A stretch of DNA of 64,000 bases from Bauldia sp. (GTDB taxonomy: Bacteria; Pseudomonadota; Alphaproteobacteria; Rhizobiales; Kaistiaceae), in contig JAGRKZ010000034.1 in assembly GCA_020442065.1 (NCBI GenBank), forward strand, positions 1 through 64,000, in the 5' to 3' direction. The notes below the pieces were generated by a model. That model was not told the DNA's origin. It did no database searches and worked only from the letters and a program-made list of their open reading frames with translations. Below, piece after piece: positions 25,035 to 33,678 of this stretch. Numbering within the stretch: position 1 is the stretch's first letter; each line of letters begins with the position of its first letter. Both the position numbers and the translations under genes were made by a program.

Positions 25035-27428
25035 CTACGGCAAGGTCCGAAGGTGCCGGATCGGCCGGGCCGGGGCCAATGCCTCGGCCGCGGCGATAAT
25101 CGCCTGGGCGTCGATGCCGTAGTGACGGTAGAGGTCTGCGATCGTGCCAGTCTGGCCGAAGTGTTCGACGCCGAGCGAGCGCGTGCGATGGCCGGCCACG
25201 GCGCCGAGCCAGCCGAGCGTCGCGGGGTGAGCATCAACAACCGTCACGAGAGCGCAGTGACGCGGCAAGCCCGCGAAGAGCCTCTCGATGTGGCTGCGGG
25301 CATGCGGCAGGCCGCGTTCGCGGGCCCGCGCGGCCGCAGTCCAGCCGGCATTGAGGCGATCGGCCGAGGTGACCGCGAGAAGCCCGACATCGCGGCGGTC
25401 TTCCGCCATGAGGCCGACGGCCTCGATCGCTTCCGGGGCGACAGCTCCGGAATAGACCACGACCGTCTCGGCATTCGGCCCGGGCTCGCGCATCCAGTAG
25501 GCACCGTCAAGGATGTCGCGTTCGAGGTCGGCCGACATCTCGCGCCGGATCTGGTCAACCGGCCGGGTCGACAGGCGCAGATAGACCGAACCACCGGTCT
25601 CGTCGCGAAGCCATGTCCGCTCCGATGGCTCGCCCTCGCCACCGCGCTGCATGTAGTCGAAGGCGAAGCGCATGATCACCGCCAGCTCATCGACGAACGC
25701 CGGCTCGAACGCGGCCAGGCCGTCCTGCGCCATGCCGATCAGCGGCGTCGCGATCGACTGGTGGGCGCCCCCCTCAGGCGCGAGCGTCACCCCCGACGGC
25801 GTTGCCACCAGCAGGAAGCGCGCATCCTGGTAGCAGGCATAGTTGAGGGCATCGAGGCCGCGCTGGATGAAGGGATCGTAGAGTGTGCCGACCGGCAGCA
25901 GCCGTCGGCCAAACAGCGAATGGCTGAGCCCCAACGCCGACAGGAGGATGAACAGGTTCATCTCGGCGATGCCGAGCTCGATGTGCTGGCCTCGCGGACC
26001 GAAGTCCCACTTCTGGGTCGAGGCGATGCGTTCCTCGCGGAAGGTATCGGCGAGGCTGTCGCGGGCGAACAGGCCGCGCCGGTTGACGAACGGGCCGAGA
26101 TTAGTCGAGACGGTGACGTCGGGTGAGGTCGTGACAATGGCGTCGGCAAGATCGCCGCCGCCGCGCGCAATTTCATCGAGGATCTTGCCGAACCCGAACT
26201 GGGTCGAGGTCGTCGCGGGGACCTCCGCCGCAAGCCGCTCGGGAACCGGGATTGGGTCCGCAGCGAAGCGGCGCGTGCCTGCGCGGTTGAAGGGGACCTT
26301 GGCAAGGAAGCGATCAAACACCTTCTCGGGCAGCGTCAGCCCTTCGAAGCGATCCCACTCGTGACCTTCCCGGACGCCCATCGCCGCGCGAAACGCTTCC
26401 ATCTGCGTTGTCGTCATCAGGCCGGCATGGTTGTCCTTGTGACCGGCCAGCGGCAGGCCGAAGCCCTTGATGGTGTACGCGATGAAACAGACCGGCCGGT
26501 CGTGCTCACCGGCCTCTTCGAAGGCCTTCAGAAGCGCGGGCAGATCGTGGCCGCCGAGATTGGTCATCAGGCGCTGGAGTTCGTCGTCCGAGCGGCGGTC
26601 GATCAGGGCCGACACCGGCCCCTGGTCGCCGATCTCGTCATGGAGCCGCTTCCGCCATGCCGCTCCGCCCTGGAAGGTGAGCGCCGAGTAGAGTTGATTC
26701 GGGCAATCGTCGATGAAGCGGCGGAGGGCCTCGCCGCCGGGCTCGCCAAACGCCGCCTCCTGGAGCGACCCATACTTCAGGATCACGACATCCCAGCCGA
26801 AGTTTCGAAACATCGTCTCGAAGCGCGACCACAGTCCTTCGCGAATGACCGCATCGAGGCTCTGGCGATTGTAGTCGACCACCCACCAGGTGTTGCGGAT
26901 GCCGTGTTTCCAGCCCTCGAGCAGGGCTTCGAAAATGTTGCCCTCGTCCATCTCGGCGTCGCCGACCAGAGCGACCATCCGGCCCTCCGGCCGATCGCCG
27001 CCCCAGCCCTTCGCCCGGACATAGTCCTGAACCAGGGAGGCAAAGAGCGTCTGCGCCACGCCGAGGCCGACAGAGCCCGTCGAGAAATCGACGTCATCGA
27101 CGTCCTTGGTGCGGGAGGGATAGCTCTGGGCGCCCTTGTAGCCGCGGAACGCCTCGAGCTTCTCGCGAGTCTGGTTGCCGAGCAGGTACTGGATGGCGTG
27201 GAAGACGGGGCTTGCGTGCGGCTTGACCGCGACCCGATCCTGCGGACGCAGGATCACGAAGTAGAGCGCGGTCATCACCGTCGAGAGTGACGCGGACGAG
27301 GCTTGATGCCCGCCGACCTTGAGGCCGTCGACATTCTCGCGAAGGTGATTGGCGTTGTGGATCGTCCACGACGACAGCCAGAGCACCTTCCGCTCCAGTT
27401 CCGACAGGATGCTCAAGGTGTCCGCCAT
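25035..27428 (-). CDS. mdeB: Homodimeric 2-oxoacid dehydrogenase E1 / transketolase-like (MdeB-type)
   Basis: 797 residues, built like AceE but shorter than the about 890 of pyruvate dehydrogenase E1. The thiamine-diphosphate motif is GDAEMDEGN (156-164) with DYNRQSLD following. The central pyrimidine domain has HIELGIAEMN. In Pseudomonas putida the E1 homologue MdeB, an alpha-ketobutyrate decarboxylating enzyme, is paired with methionine gamma-lyase MdeA and controlled by the divergent Lrp-type MdeR. The same divergent E1/Lrp pair is seen here, so I infer an MdeB role. No mdeA lies in the window. A general transketolase or PDH paralogue is the alternative. Confidence 0.72.
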   Translation of the reverse strand: MADTLSILSELERKVLWLSSWTIHNANHLRENVDGLKVGGHQASSASLSTVMTALYFVILRPQDRVAVKPHASPVFHAIQYLLGNQTREKLEAFRGYKGAQSYPSRTKDVDDVDFSTGSVGLGVAQTLFASLVQDYVRAKGWGGDRPEGRMVALVGDAEMDEGNIFEALLEGWKHGIRNTWWVVDYNRQSLDAVIREGLWSRFETMFRNFGWDVVILKYGSLQEAAFGEPGGEALRRFIDDCPNQLYSALTFQGGAAWRKRLHDEIGDQGPVSALIDRRSDDELQRLMTNLGGHDLPALLKAFEEAGEHDRPVCFIAYTIKGFGLPLAGHKDNHAGLMTTTQMEAFRAAMGVREGHEWDRFEGLTLPEKVFDRFLAKVPFNRAGTRRFAADPIPVPERLAAEVPATTSTQFGFGKILDEIARGGGDLADAIVTTSPDVTVSTNLGPFVNRRGLFARDSLADTFREERIASTQKWDFGPRGQHIELGIAEMNLFILLSALGLSHSLFGRRLLPVGTLYDPFIQRGLDALNYACYQDARFLLVATPSGVTLAPEGGAHQSIATPLIGMAQDGLAAFEPAFVDELAVIMRFAFDYMQRGGEGEPSERTWLRDETGGSVYLRLSTRPVDQIRREMSADLERDILDGAYWMREPGPNAETVVVYSGAVAPEAIEAVGLMAEDRRDVGLLAVTSADRLNAGWTAAARARERGLPHARSHIERLFAGLPRHCALVTVVDAHPATLGWLGAVAGHRTRSLGVEHFGQTGTIADLYRHYGIDAQAIIAAAEALAPARPIRHLRTLP

Positions 27429-27516
27429 CGCTGCTCCTCCCGGGCTTGCGCAGGGAGAAGTCTAGCCGCATGCTGGTGGCGATTTCCGGCGATTTGCGGC
27501 ACGGGTACTATCAGAA

Positions 27517-28020
27517 TTGGCGACTTCCACCAAGACTGGCAGCGGTGAAAGACAAGATCGCGCAATCGACCGGATCGATCGCAAGATCGTCACGGCCCTT
27601 CAGCGGAACGGGCGGATGAGCATCGCCGAGCTCGCCGCCGAGGTCGGCCTGTCGCCGAGCCCCTGCGCCCGGCGCGTTGGTCTGCTCGAGGCGGCCGGCA
27701 TCATCGAGCGCTACGTCGCCGTGGTGAACCAGCGCGCGGTCGGGCTGCCGGTCAGCGTCTTCGTGTCGATCAAGCTGTCGAGCCAGCGCGAGGAGGCGCT
27801 GAACGCCTTCGCCGCCGCGATCGCCAAGTGGCCGGAGGTCCTCGAGTGCTACCTGATGACCGGGCCGCGCGACTACCTGCTTCGCGTCGTCGCAGAGGAC
27901 CTTGGCGCCTATGAGCGCTTCCTCAAGCAGAAGCTCACACGCCTCGACGGCATCGCCTCGATCGAATCGAGCTTTGCCCTCGAGCAGGTGAAATACACGA
28001 ACGTCCTGCCGGTACCCTGA
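27517..28020 (+). CDS. mdeR: Lrp/AsnC-family regulator (MdeR-like)
   Basis: 167 residues from TTG 27517, the only usable start in this frame. An N-terminal helix-turn-helix (IDRKIVTALQRNGRMSIAEL) is followed by a RAM ligand-binding domain (LECYLMTGPRDYLLRVVAEDL). It is divergent from the E1-like gene with 88 bp between, which presumably holds its operator. By analogy to P. putida MdeR it would activate that gene in response to an amino or keto acid. It is convergent with the enolase-superfamily gene. Confidence 0.78.
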   Translation: MATSTKTGSGERQDRAIDRIDRKIVTALQRNGRMSIAELAAEVGLSPSPCARRVGLLEAAGIIERYVAVVNQRAVGLPVSVFVSIKLSSQREEALNAFAAAIAKWPEVLECYLMTGPRDYLLRVVAEDLGAYERFLKQKLTRLDGIASIESSFALEQVKYTNVLPVP

Positions 28021-28026
28021 CGAGCC

Positions 28027-29211
28027 TCAGGATTCCGCAGATGGCCGCTGCAGGTCGAGCCCTGCCCGGAGCGTGAGCCCGAAGCCGGGCCGGTCGCTGA
28101 TCGTGACCTTGCCGTCCCTCGGCAGGTCCTCGCCCTCGAACAGGCTGCCGAACACCGGCTCGATGCTCCGGCCGTCGGCACTCATGTTGACGTACTCGCA
28201 GAACGGGATGTGGGGCTGCGAGAAAACAAAATGGTACGAATATGCGCCGGACGCATGCGGCACGACCGGGATGTCGTAGGCCGCCGCCATGGCGCTGACC
28301 CGCAACGCCTCGGTGAGACCGCCGATCCACATCACGTCCGGCTGAAGGATGTCGATGGCGCGACCTTCGATCAGCGAGCGGAAGCCGTAGCGGGTGTACT
28401 CGTGCTCACCGGTCGTCCAGCGGGTATGCGGACAGCGCTGCTTGAGAATGCGATGCCCCTCGATGTCGTCCGGCGAGAGCGGCTCCTCGATCCAGTAGAT
28501 GCCGACATCGCGGAGCGCCTCGGCGAGCGATACCGCATAGCCGACATCGAGCGACATGTAGCAGTCGACCATCAGCGGGAAGTCCGGTCCGATCGCCGCG
28601 CGGTGCGCGGCAAGGAAGGCGACGTTCTCGCGAAGGCCCTCCGGACCGTCGGCCGGGCCGTGCGGCAGCGGCACCTTGCCACCCAGGAACCCTTGCGCCT
28701 TGTAGGTCTCCGGCCGCGGGCCGGTGCAGTAAAGCGTGAGCGCCTCGCGCGTGGCGCCGCCGATCATCGCGTAGACCGGCTCCTCGCGGAGCTGACCGAG
28801 CAGGTCCCACAGCGCCAGATCGACCACCGAGATCGCTGCGACCGTGAGGCCCTTCCGCCCGTAGGGCAGGCTCGCCCGATACATCTGGTCCCACATCCGG
28901 TTGATGTCGCGGGGGTCGGCCCCGACCAGGAAGCGGCGGAAGTGCTTCTCGATCATGAAGCAGGCAGGAGGTCCGCCGAGACCGGTGGCGACACCCCGCT
29001 TGCCGCTTCGCGTCTCGACCTCGACGACGAGCGAACCGAGGACCGCAATCCCCCAGCTCGTTCGCGACGCCTTGTAATCCGGGTATCCGGACATCGGATT
29101 GGAGATCAGCGAGTCGATCAGCCAGTGACCCTTCTCGCGGTCGTGGTAGTCGCCACCGGCGCCGGCGCCGACGACGTAGGCGCGAACGTCGACGATCTCG
29201 TCCCGACGCAT
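28027..29211 (-). CDS. Enolase-superfamily dehydratase, L-rhamnonate dehydratase-like
   Basis: 394 residues from ATG 29211. Alignment by eye to E. coli RhmD is good at the N-terminus (GAGGDYHD), the centre (TISV-VDLALWDL-type segment) and the end (RPGFGLTLRAGLDLQRP). Metal ligands are visible in LMVDCYMSLDV, WIEEPLSPDD and TTGEHEYT, and a late catalytic His in VVPHASGAYSYH. The enzyme should dehydrate an acid sugar to a 2-keto-3-deoxy acid. It is last in the ABC-transporter operon, and its start overlaps the previous stop (TGATG). Confidence 0.85.
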   Translation of the reverse strand: MRRDEIVDVRAYVVGAGAGGDYHDREKGHWLIDSLISNPMSGYPDYKASRTSWGIAVLGSLVVEVETRSGKRGVATGLGGPPACFMIEKHFRRFLVGADPRDINRMWDQMYRASLPYGRKGLTVAAISVVDLALWDLLGQLREEPVYAMIGGATREALTLYCTGPRPETYKAQGFLGGKVPLPHGPADGPEGLRENVAFLAAHRAAIGPDFPLMVDCYMSLDVGYAVSLAEALRDVGIYWIEEPLSPDDIEGHRILKQRCPHTRWTTGEHEYTRYGFRSLIEGRAIDILQPDVMWIGGLTEALRVSAMAAAYDIPVVPHASGAYSYHFVFSQPHIPFCEYVNMSADGRSIEPVFGSLFEGEDLPRDGKVTISDRPGFGLTLRAGLDLQRPSAES

Positions 29212-30251
29212 CAAACCGCCTCCACCCGACCGCTCGCGGCGGACCGGTACATGGCATCGAGCACGTCGACCGCGCGGGCGCCGACGATCCCATCGGCCGG
29301 GTTTTCGACGGCCTTGCCGTTGCAGATGTTGACGAAGACACGAAGCGGTGACTCGCACTCATAGGCGCCGTCGCCGGGCGACAGCGGGATGACCTCGTCG
29401 CGCCCGTCACGCCGGCGGAGCTCCACCCGCTCGCGCTCGATGTCGAGGAGCAGCATGCCCTCGGTTCCGAAAATGCGGAGATCAATCTGGACGGGGCGGC
29501 CCTTGGGCAGCGTCGCCGCCCCCGATACCGAACCGGTTGCGCCCCCGGCAAAGCGCACCGCAGCGGCATCGTAATAATCGACTCCGGTCTTCGACGCTCC
29601 GGTCATGGCGAACACCTCGGCAGGCTCGAGATCGACGACCCGGAACATGAGGCCAAGCGCATGGACGAGTTGCCCCCAGCCGAAGCCGCCGGCCCGCTTG
29701 GGATCGGCCCAGGTCGACGCCGGCGGGCGGAACATCGCGCCTTCAGTCTCGAGCATCGGCTCGCCGGCAAAGAGATCATCAAGGGCATTGGCCATCTGGA
29801 GAACGACGTGCTCGATGCGCCCCACCCCGGCGGACAGCCGCCGGGCCTCGGCGGCGAAGGGACGGAAGTTCCAGCCGTAGGGAACGACGATCTGCCGGCC
29901 CTTCTCCCGCGCAAGCGCAACCAGCGCACGGGCTTCGGCTGTGCTGGTGGTCAGCGGCTTTTCGACAAGGACATGGCACCCCTTCTCGAGCGCGGCCGAT
30001 GCGTGCTCGAAATGGACGACATGGGGGGAGGAGACGACGACGCCATCCATTGGCACCGTATCGAGCATGCGCCGGAAGTCTTCGAAGCCGGCGAGGATGC
30101 CGAAGGTTTCCGTGACCGCTTTCAGTTCCTCGGCGCCAAGCCGGTTCACCGCCACCACGTCGCAGTCCGGCAGCGCCTTGAGCACCGGGATGTGGTTGAC
30201 CACCGCCCACCATCCGGCGCCGATGACGCCGATCCGCGCCTTCTGGCTCAT
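29211..30251 (-). CDS. Gfo/Idh/MocA-family oxidoreductase
   Basis: 346 residues. The Rossmann motif is GVIGAGWWA near residue 8, the EKPLTT motif lies at about 97, and the C-terminal domain has GFGWGQLVHALGLMF in place of GGGxxxDxGxH. NAD(P)-dependent oxidation of a sugar or sugar lactone is expected, feeding the dehydratase encoded next. The start overlaps the stop of the regulator gene (ATGA). Confidence 0.87.
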   Translation of the reverse strand: MSQKARIGVIGAGWWAVVNHIPVLKALPDCDVVAVNRLGAEELKAVTETFGILAGFEDFRRMLDTVPMDGVVVSSPHVVHFEHASAALEKGCHVLVEKPLTTSTAEARALVALAREKGRQIVVPYGWNFRPFAAEARRLSAGVGRIEHVVLQMANALDDLFAGEPMLETEGAMFRPPASTWADPKRAGGFGWGQLVHALGLMFRVVDLEPAEVFAMTGASKTGVDYYDAAAVRFAGGATGSVSGAATLPKGRPVQIDLRIFGTEGMLLLDIERERVELRRRDGRDEVIPLSPGDGAYECESPLRVFVNICNGKAVENPADGIVGARAVDVLDAMYRSAASGRVEAV

Positions 30252-30970
30252 TTCGTCTTTTCCATTGCTTCGCGAGTGGAGAGATAGACATTGCGCATGT
30301 GCGCCTCGGTGGCCCGTTCCGCACGATCGGCGTCGCGCTCGGCTAGCGCCGCCGCGATCGCCGCGTGGTCGGCCTGGGACCGGCGCAAGACGCCCGGCAT
30401 CGCCGCAGCGATGCGGCGGTACTCAATGCCGAGCACGTAGAAGGAGTAGGCGACCCGAATAAGAAACGGGTTTTGTGTGCTGTCCATGATGGTGCGATGG
30501 AATTCGAGGTCCGAGACCCGGAAGCCGATCGGATCGTCGACAAGGCCTTCCTGCACCTTCACCATCGCCAGTAGCCGGTCGATATCGGCGTCGGACAGTC
30601 GTTCGGCCGCCAGCCGCGCCACTCGTCCATCGACCATGACCCGTGCCTCGTAGAGGTTCCCGACATTGTCCTCGTTGAGGGTGATGAGCATCTGGAGCGG
30701 CGCCAGCAGGTCCGCCGCGTCGAGCGAGGACACGTAAGCTCCGCCGCCTTGCCGGGTCTTGATCACGCCCAGAATCTGCAGCCCCCGCAGCGCCTCGCGA
30801 AGGCTCGGCCGGCTCACCTGGAGCATCTGCGCAAGGTCGCGCTCGGTCGGCAGCTGGTCACCTGGCTTGAGATTGCCGGTGCGGACCAGATCCAGAATCT
30901 TCTTCGCGATCTGGTCGGCGACCGAGTTCCGCTCTACCGGCGAGATGACGTGGGCAACATCGGCCGTCAT
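30248..30970 (-). CDS. FadR-subfamily GntR regulator of the sugar-acid operon
   Basis: 240 residues. A winged helix (NLKPGDQLPTERDLAQMLQVSRPSL-type segment, within 30-75) is followed by an FCD domain with metal-binding residues (DLEFHRTIMDSTQN and a later His). It lies inside the operon between permease and oxidoreductase genes, so it probably controls its own operon. The palindrome at 34890-34906 is its likely operator. Confidence 0.88.
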   Translation of the reverse strand: MTADVAHVISPVERNSVADQIAKKILDLVRTGNLKPGDQLPTERDLAQMLQVSRPSLREALRGLQILGVIKTRQGGGAYVSSLDAADLLAPLQMLITLNEDNVGNLYEARVMVDGRVARLAAERLSDADIDRLLAMVKVQEGLVDDPIGFRVSDLEFHRTIMDSTQNPFLIRVAYSFYVLGIEYRRIAAAMPGVLRRSQADHAAIAAALAERDADRAERATEAHMRNVYLSTREAMEKTK

Positions 30971-30971
30971 G

Positions 30972-31976
30972 TTACTCCCCGAGGGCCCGTGTCCTGATCT
31001 GGTCGAGGCTCACCGCGAGCATGAGGACGACTCCCTTGGTGACGTCCTGCCAAAAGCTCGAGACATCGTTGAGGGTGAGGCCGTTGTTGAGCGTACCGAG
31101 AATCAGCACGGCGAGGAGCGTGCCCCACACGCTGCCGCGACCCCCATAGAGACTGGTGCCGCCGAGAATGATTGCGGCGATGACGGTGAGCAGATGCGGC
31201 GCAGCGGCAGCCGGGGCCGCCGCCCCGAGCATGGCCGCCAGCATCAGACCCGCGACCGCGCCGGAGACCCCGGAAAGGACATAGAGCACCATCTGGACGC
31301 GCTCGACCGGCAGGCCGATCAGCCGGCTCGCTTCGGCATTGCCGCCGACGGCATAGACGAAGCGCCCGAAGCGAGTCCGCCGGAGCAGGATCGACAGCGC
31401 AACGAAAACGATCATCATTAGGATCGGCGGGAACGGCACGCCGAAGATGCGTCCCTGACCGAGCCAGTTGAAGCCGGGCACCATCAGCGGTTTGGTCAGG
31501 CCGCCAGTCAGGATGAGTGCAGCACCGGAGACGATGCTCATCATGCCGAGCGTGACGATCAGCGGATTGAGGCGAAGGCGCGTGCAGAACAGGCCGTTGA
31601 CCGCACCGATCGCGCCGCCAAGGACGATGGCTGCGACCGCCGCGAGCCAGATGTTCCAGCCGTAGTCGCCATAGAGTACGGCGATAAGGACACCAACAAG
31701 GCCGGCGATGGCCGCCACCGAGAGATCGAGGCCGCCGGCAATGATGAGCGGGGTCCCGGCCGCCGCCATCAGGCCGATGAAGGCGATGTTCGACCCGATC
31801 GCCATCATGTTCCGGGTCGTCATGAAGAACGGTGAGATCAGGGAGAAGACGACCAGGAGCAGAATGTAGAAGACGAACAGCATCACCACGCCCGATGACG
31901 GGCGGCCGAGGAAGGTGAGCAGGGGCCCCCGGCTGGAACCGGCGACGGTGGGCGAACGATCGGCGGCAGAGGTCAT
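30972..31976 (-). CDS. Ribose-type ABC transporter permease
   Basis: 334 residues from ATG 31976, with 13 bp after the ATPase stop. About 8-10 hydrophobic helices. The conserved GLDLSVAAIAGLVGVL, NALFVT-type loop (RLRLNPLIVTLGMM) and GGTSLYGGRGSVWGTLLAVL match RbsC. It forms the membrane channel for the sugar or sugar acid delivered by the binding protein. A start 39 bp upstream is possible but has no better binding site. Confidence 0.9.
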   Translation of the reverse strand: MTSAADRSPTVAGSSRGPLLTFLGRPSSGVVMLFVFYILLLVVFSLISPFFMTTRNMMAIGSNIAFIGLMAAAGTPLIIAGGLDLSVAAIAGLVGVLIAVLYGDYGWNIWLAAVAAIVLGGAIGAVNGLFCTRLRLNPLIVTLGMMSIVSGAALILTGGLTKPLMVPGFNWLGQGRIFGVPFPPILMMIVFVALSILLRRTRFGRFVYAVGGNAEASRLIGLPVERVQMVLYVLSGVSGAVAGLMLAAMLGAAAPAAAAPHLLTVIAAIILGGTSLYGGRGSVWGTLLAVLILGTLNNGLTLNDVSSFWQDVTKGVVLMLAVSLDQIRTRALGE

Positions 31977-31989
31977 CTCGGGAGTCCGT

Positions 31990-33534
31990 TCATGCGGCGT
32001 GGAAGGCGGGATCATCGGTGGTGGCGGCCATCAGCTCGGCCGGCGACGCACCCTTGCCGAAGGTGCCGACGACCCGGCCGCGGTCGAGCACCACGGAACG
32101 ATCGCTGATGCCGGCCACCTCTTCGACGTCCGATGAAAGGACGAGAACGGCAAGGCCTTCATCGGCGAGAGCCCGGAGTTCGAGATAGATCTCATGGCGC
32201 GCGCCGACATCGACGCCCCGCGTCGGCTCCTCCAGGATGAGGAGCTTCACGCTGTCCACCAGCCAACGCGACACGCACACCTTCTGCTGGTTGCCGCCCG
32301 ACAGCGTCCGCATGACCTGCTCCGGACCGCGGGTGCGGATGCCGAGGAGATCGATCCACCGCTTGGCCTGCTCGGTCTCGGCCGAACGCGAGACGAACAG
32401 GCCGCGGACATAGCGATCCTGAAATGGAGCGACCATGTTCTCCCGCACCGTGAGGTCCCCGATGATGCCCTCGCGCTTGCGATCGGCCGCGACGAACCCA
32501 ATGCCACGCGCTTTGCCGACACGTGCCGATTCCGGCCGGTATGTGCTGCCGCCGACCAGAACGGTACCGCCCGTCCGCGGGCCGAGTGCTCCATAGACGG
32601 CGCGGCCGAGCGTTTCGATTCCCGATCCGATGAGACCAAAGACGCCGACAATCTCACCGGCGCGCACGCTGAGGTCGACGCCGTCGAGTTTGCCTGGCAC
32701 CGTCATTCCGGTGACGGTCAGGATCTCGTCGCCATCCGCGCCCCTGCGCTCGATGTCGTAGAGGTCGTCGGCGACGCGGCCGAGCATCGCGGCCAATACG
32801 TCGCCACGCGAGGCGGTTCGCGTCTCGAACACACCGGCGTTGCGTCCGTCACGAAGCACGGCGATGCGATCGGATACCTCGAAGACCTCGTTGAGATAGT
32901 GTGAGATGTAGATCACCGCGACCTGCTGCTCTTTCAGACGCGCGATAATCTGGAAGATGAGCTTCGCTTCCTGTTCGGTCAGCGCCGCGGTGGGCTCGTC
33001 CATGACCAGCACACGCGCCTTTCCCGCAAGCGCCCGCGCAATCTCCACGATCCGTTGTTCGGCGACCGAGAGTCGCTTGACGAGCATCGCGGTATCGATC
33101 GAAGCGAAACCCAATTGGTCGAGAAGACCCCGCGAGCGCTGCCTCATCTCCCGGTCGTCGACGACTGGGAATCCCGGCCCCCGCTTCACGGGAAGGTCGG
33201 CCAGCGAAATGTTCTCGGCCACCGTCATGTCGCCCATTACCGAGATTTCCTGCGGCAGGAGGCGGACGCCCGCGGCGACCGCCGCACGCGGGTCGGGGAA
33301 GACGACCTCTTTCCCGTCCACCCGCACCGTGCCGGAATCGCGCGAATAGACGCCGGTGAGAATCTTGACCAGCGTCGACTTTCCGGCGCCGTTCGAGCCC
33401 AGCAACGCCATCACCTCGCCAGGCTGGACGATGAGATCGACATCGGACAGCACGGTGACCCCGCCAAACGCCTTGCCGATGCCGCGCATCTCGAGGCGGG
33501 GAGCACTGTTCGACGACGTTGCGGCATGAGCCAT
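31990..33534 (-). CDS. Ribose-type ABC transporter ATP-binding protein
   Basis: 514 residues with two tandem ATPase domains, as in RbsA. Domain 1 has Walker A GSNGAGKST, LSVAEQRIVEIARAL and Walker B VLVMDEPTAAL. Domain 2 has a degenerate Walker A (GLIGSGIETLG), LSGGNQQKV and LLILEEPTRGVD. A degenerate second site is normal for this family. It energises uptake together with the neighbouring permease and binding protein. Confidence 0.92.
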   Translation of the reverse strand: MAHAATSSNSAPRLEMRGIGKAFGGVTVLSDVDLIVQPGEVMALLGSNGAGKSTLVKILTGVYSRDSGTVRVDGKEVVFPDPRAAVAAGVRLLPQEISVMGDMTVAENISLADLPVKRGPGFPVVDDREMRQRSRGLLDQLGFASIDTAMLVKRLSVAEQRIVEIARALAGKARVLVMDEPTAALTEQEAKLIFQIIARLKEQQVAVIYISHYLNEVFEVSDRIAVLRDGRNAGVFETRTASRGDVLAAMLGRVADDLYDIERRGADGDEILTVTGMTVPGKLDGVDLSVRAGEIVGVFGLIGSGIETLGRAVYGALGPRTGGTVLVGGSTYRPESARVGKARGIGFVAADRKREGIIGDLTVRENMVAPFQDRYVRGLFVSRSAETEQAKRWIDLLGIRTRGPEQVMRTLSGGNQQKVCVSRWLVDSVKLLILEEPTRGVDVGARHEIYLELRALADEGLAVLVLSSDVEEVAGISDRSVVLDRGRVVGTFGKGASPAELMAATTDDPAFHAA

Positions 33535-33585
33535 GGGACGATCCGGGCGACGGAAAAGGAGTGCGTCAGGTCAAACAGTGTTGCC

Positions 33586-33623
33586 GGCTCTGGGAGCGAG
33601 GCACGCTGCCTCCTCCCAGAGCC
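33586..33623 (-). terminator. Long intercistronic hairpin between binding-protein and ATPase genes
   Basis: GGCTCTGGGAG pairs with CTCCCAGAGCC over 11 bp, and the interior GAGGCA pairs with TGCCTC, giving an almost continuous 17-bp stem with a 3-base loop. No U-tract follows. Such hairpins in sugar ABC operons stabilise the upstream binding-protein message or end part of the transcripts, giving excess binding protein. That role is inferred. Confidence 0.65.
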
Positions 33624-33678
33624 AAGCTGCAGCCATCACGCCATCAGGGACAAGCCGCTGATGCATGTCACGTGGGAA

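Noticed and set aside
23955-26126. 723-codon open frame on the plus strand
   Set aside because: Antisense shadow of the dehydrogenase and the MdeB-like gene; no domain and no start signal.
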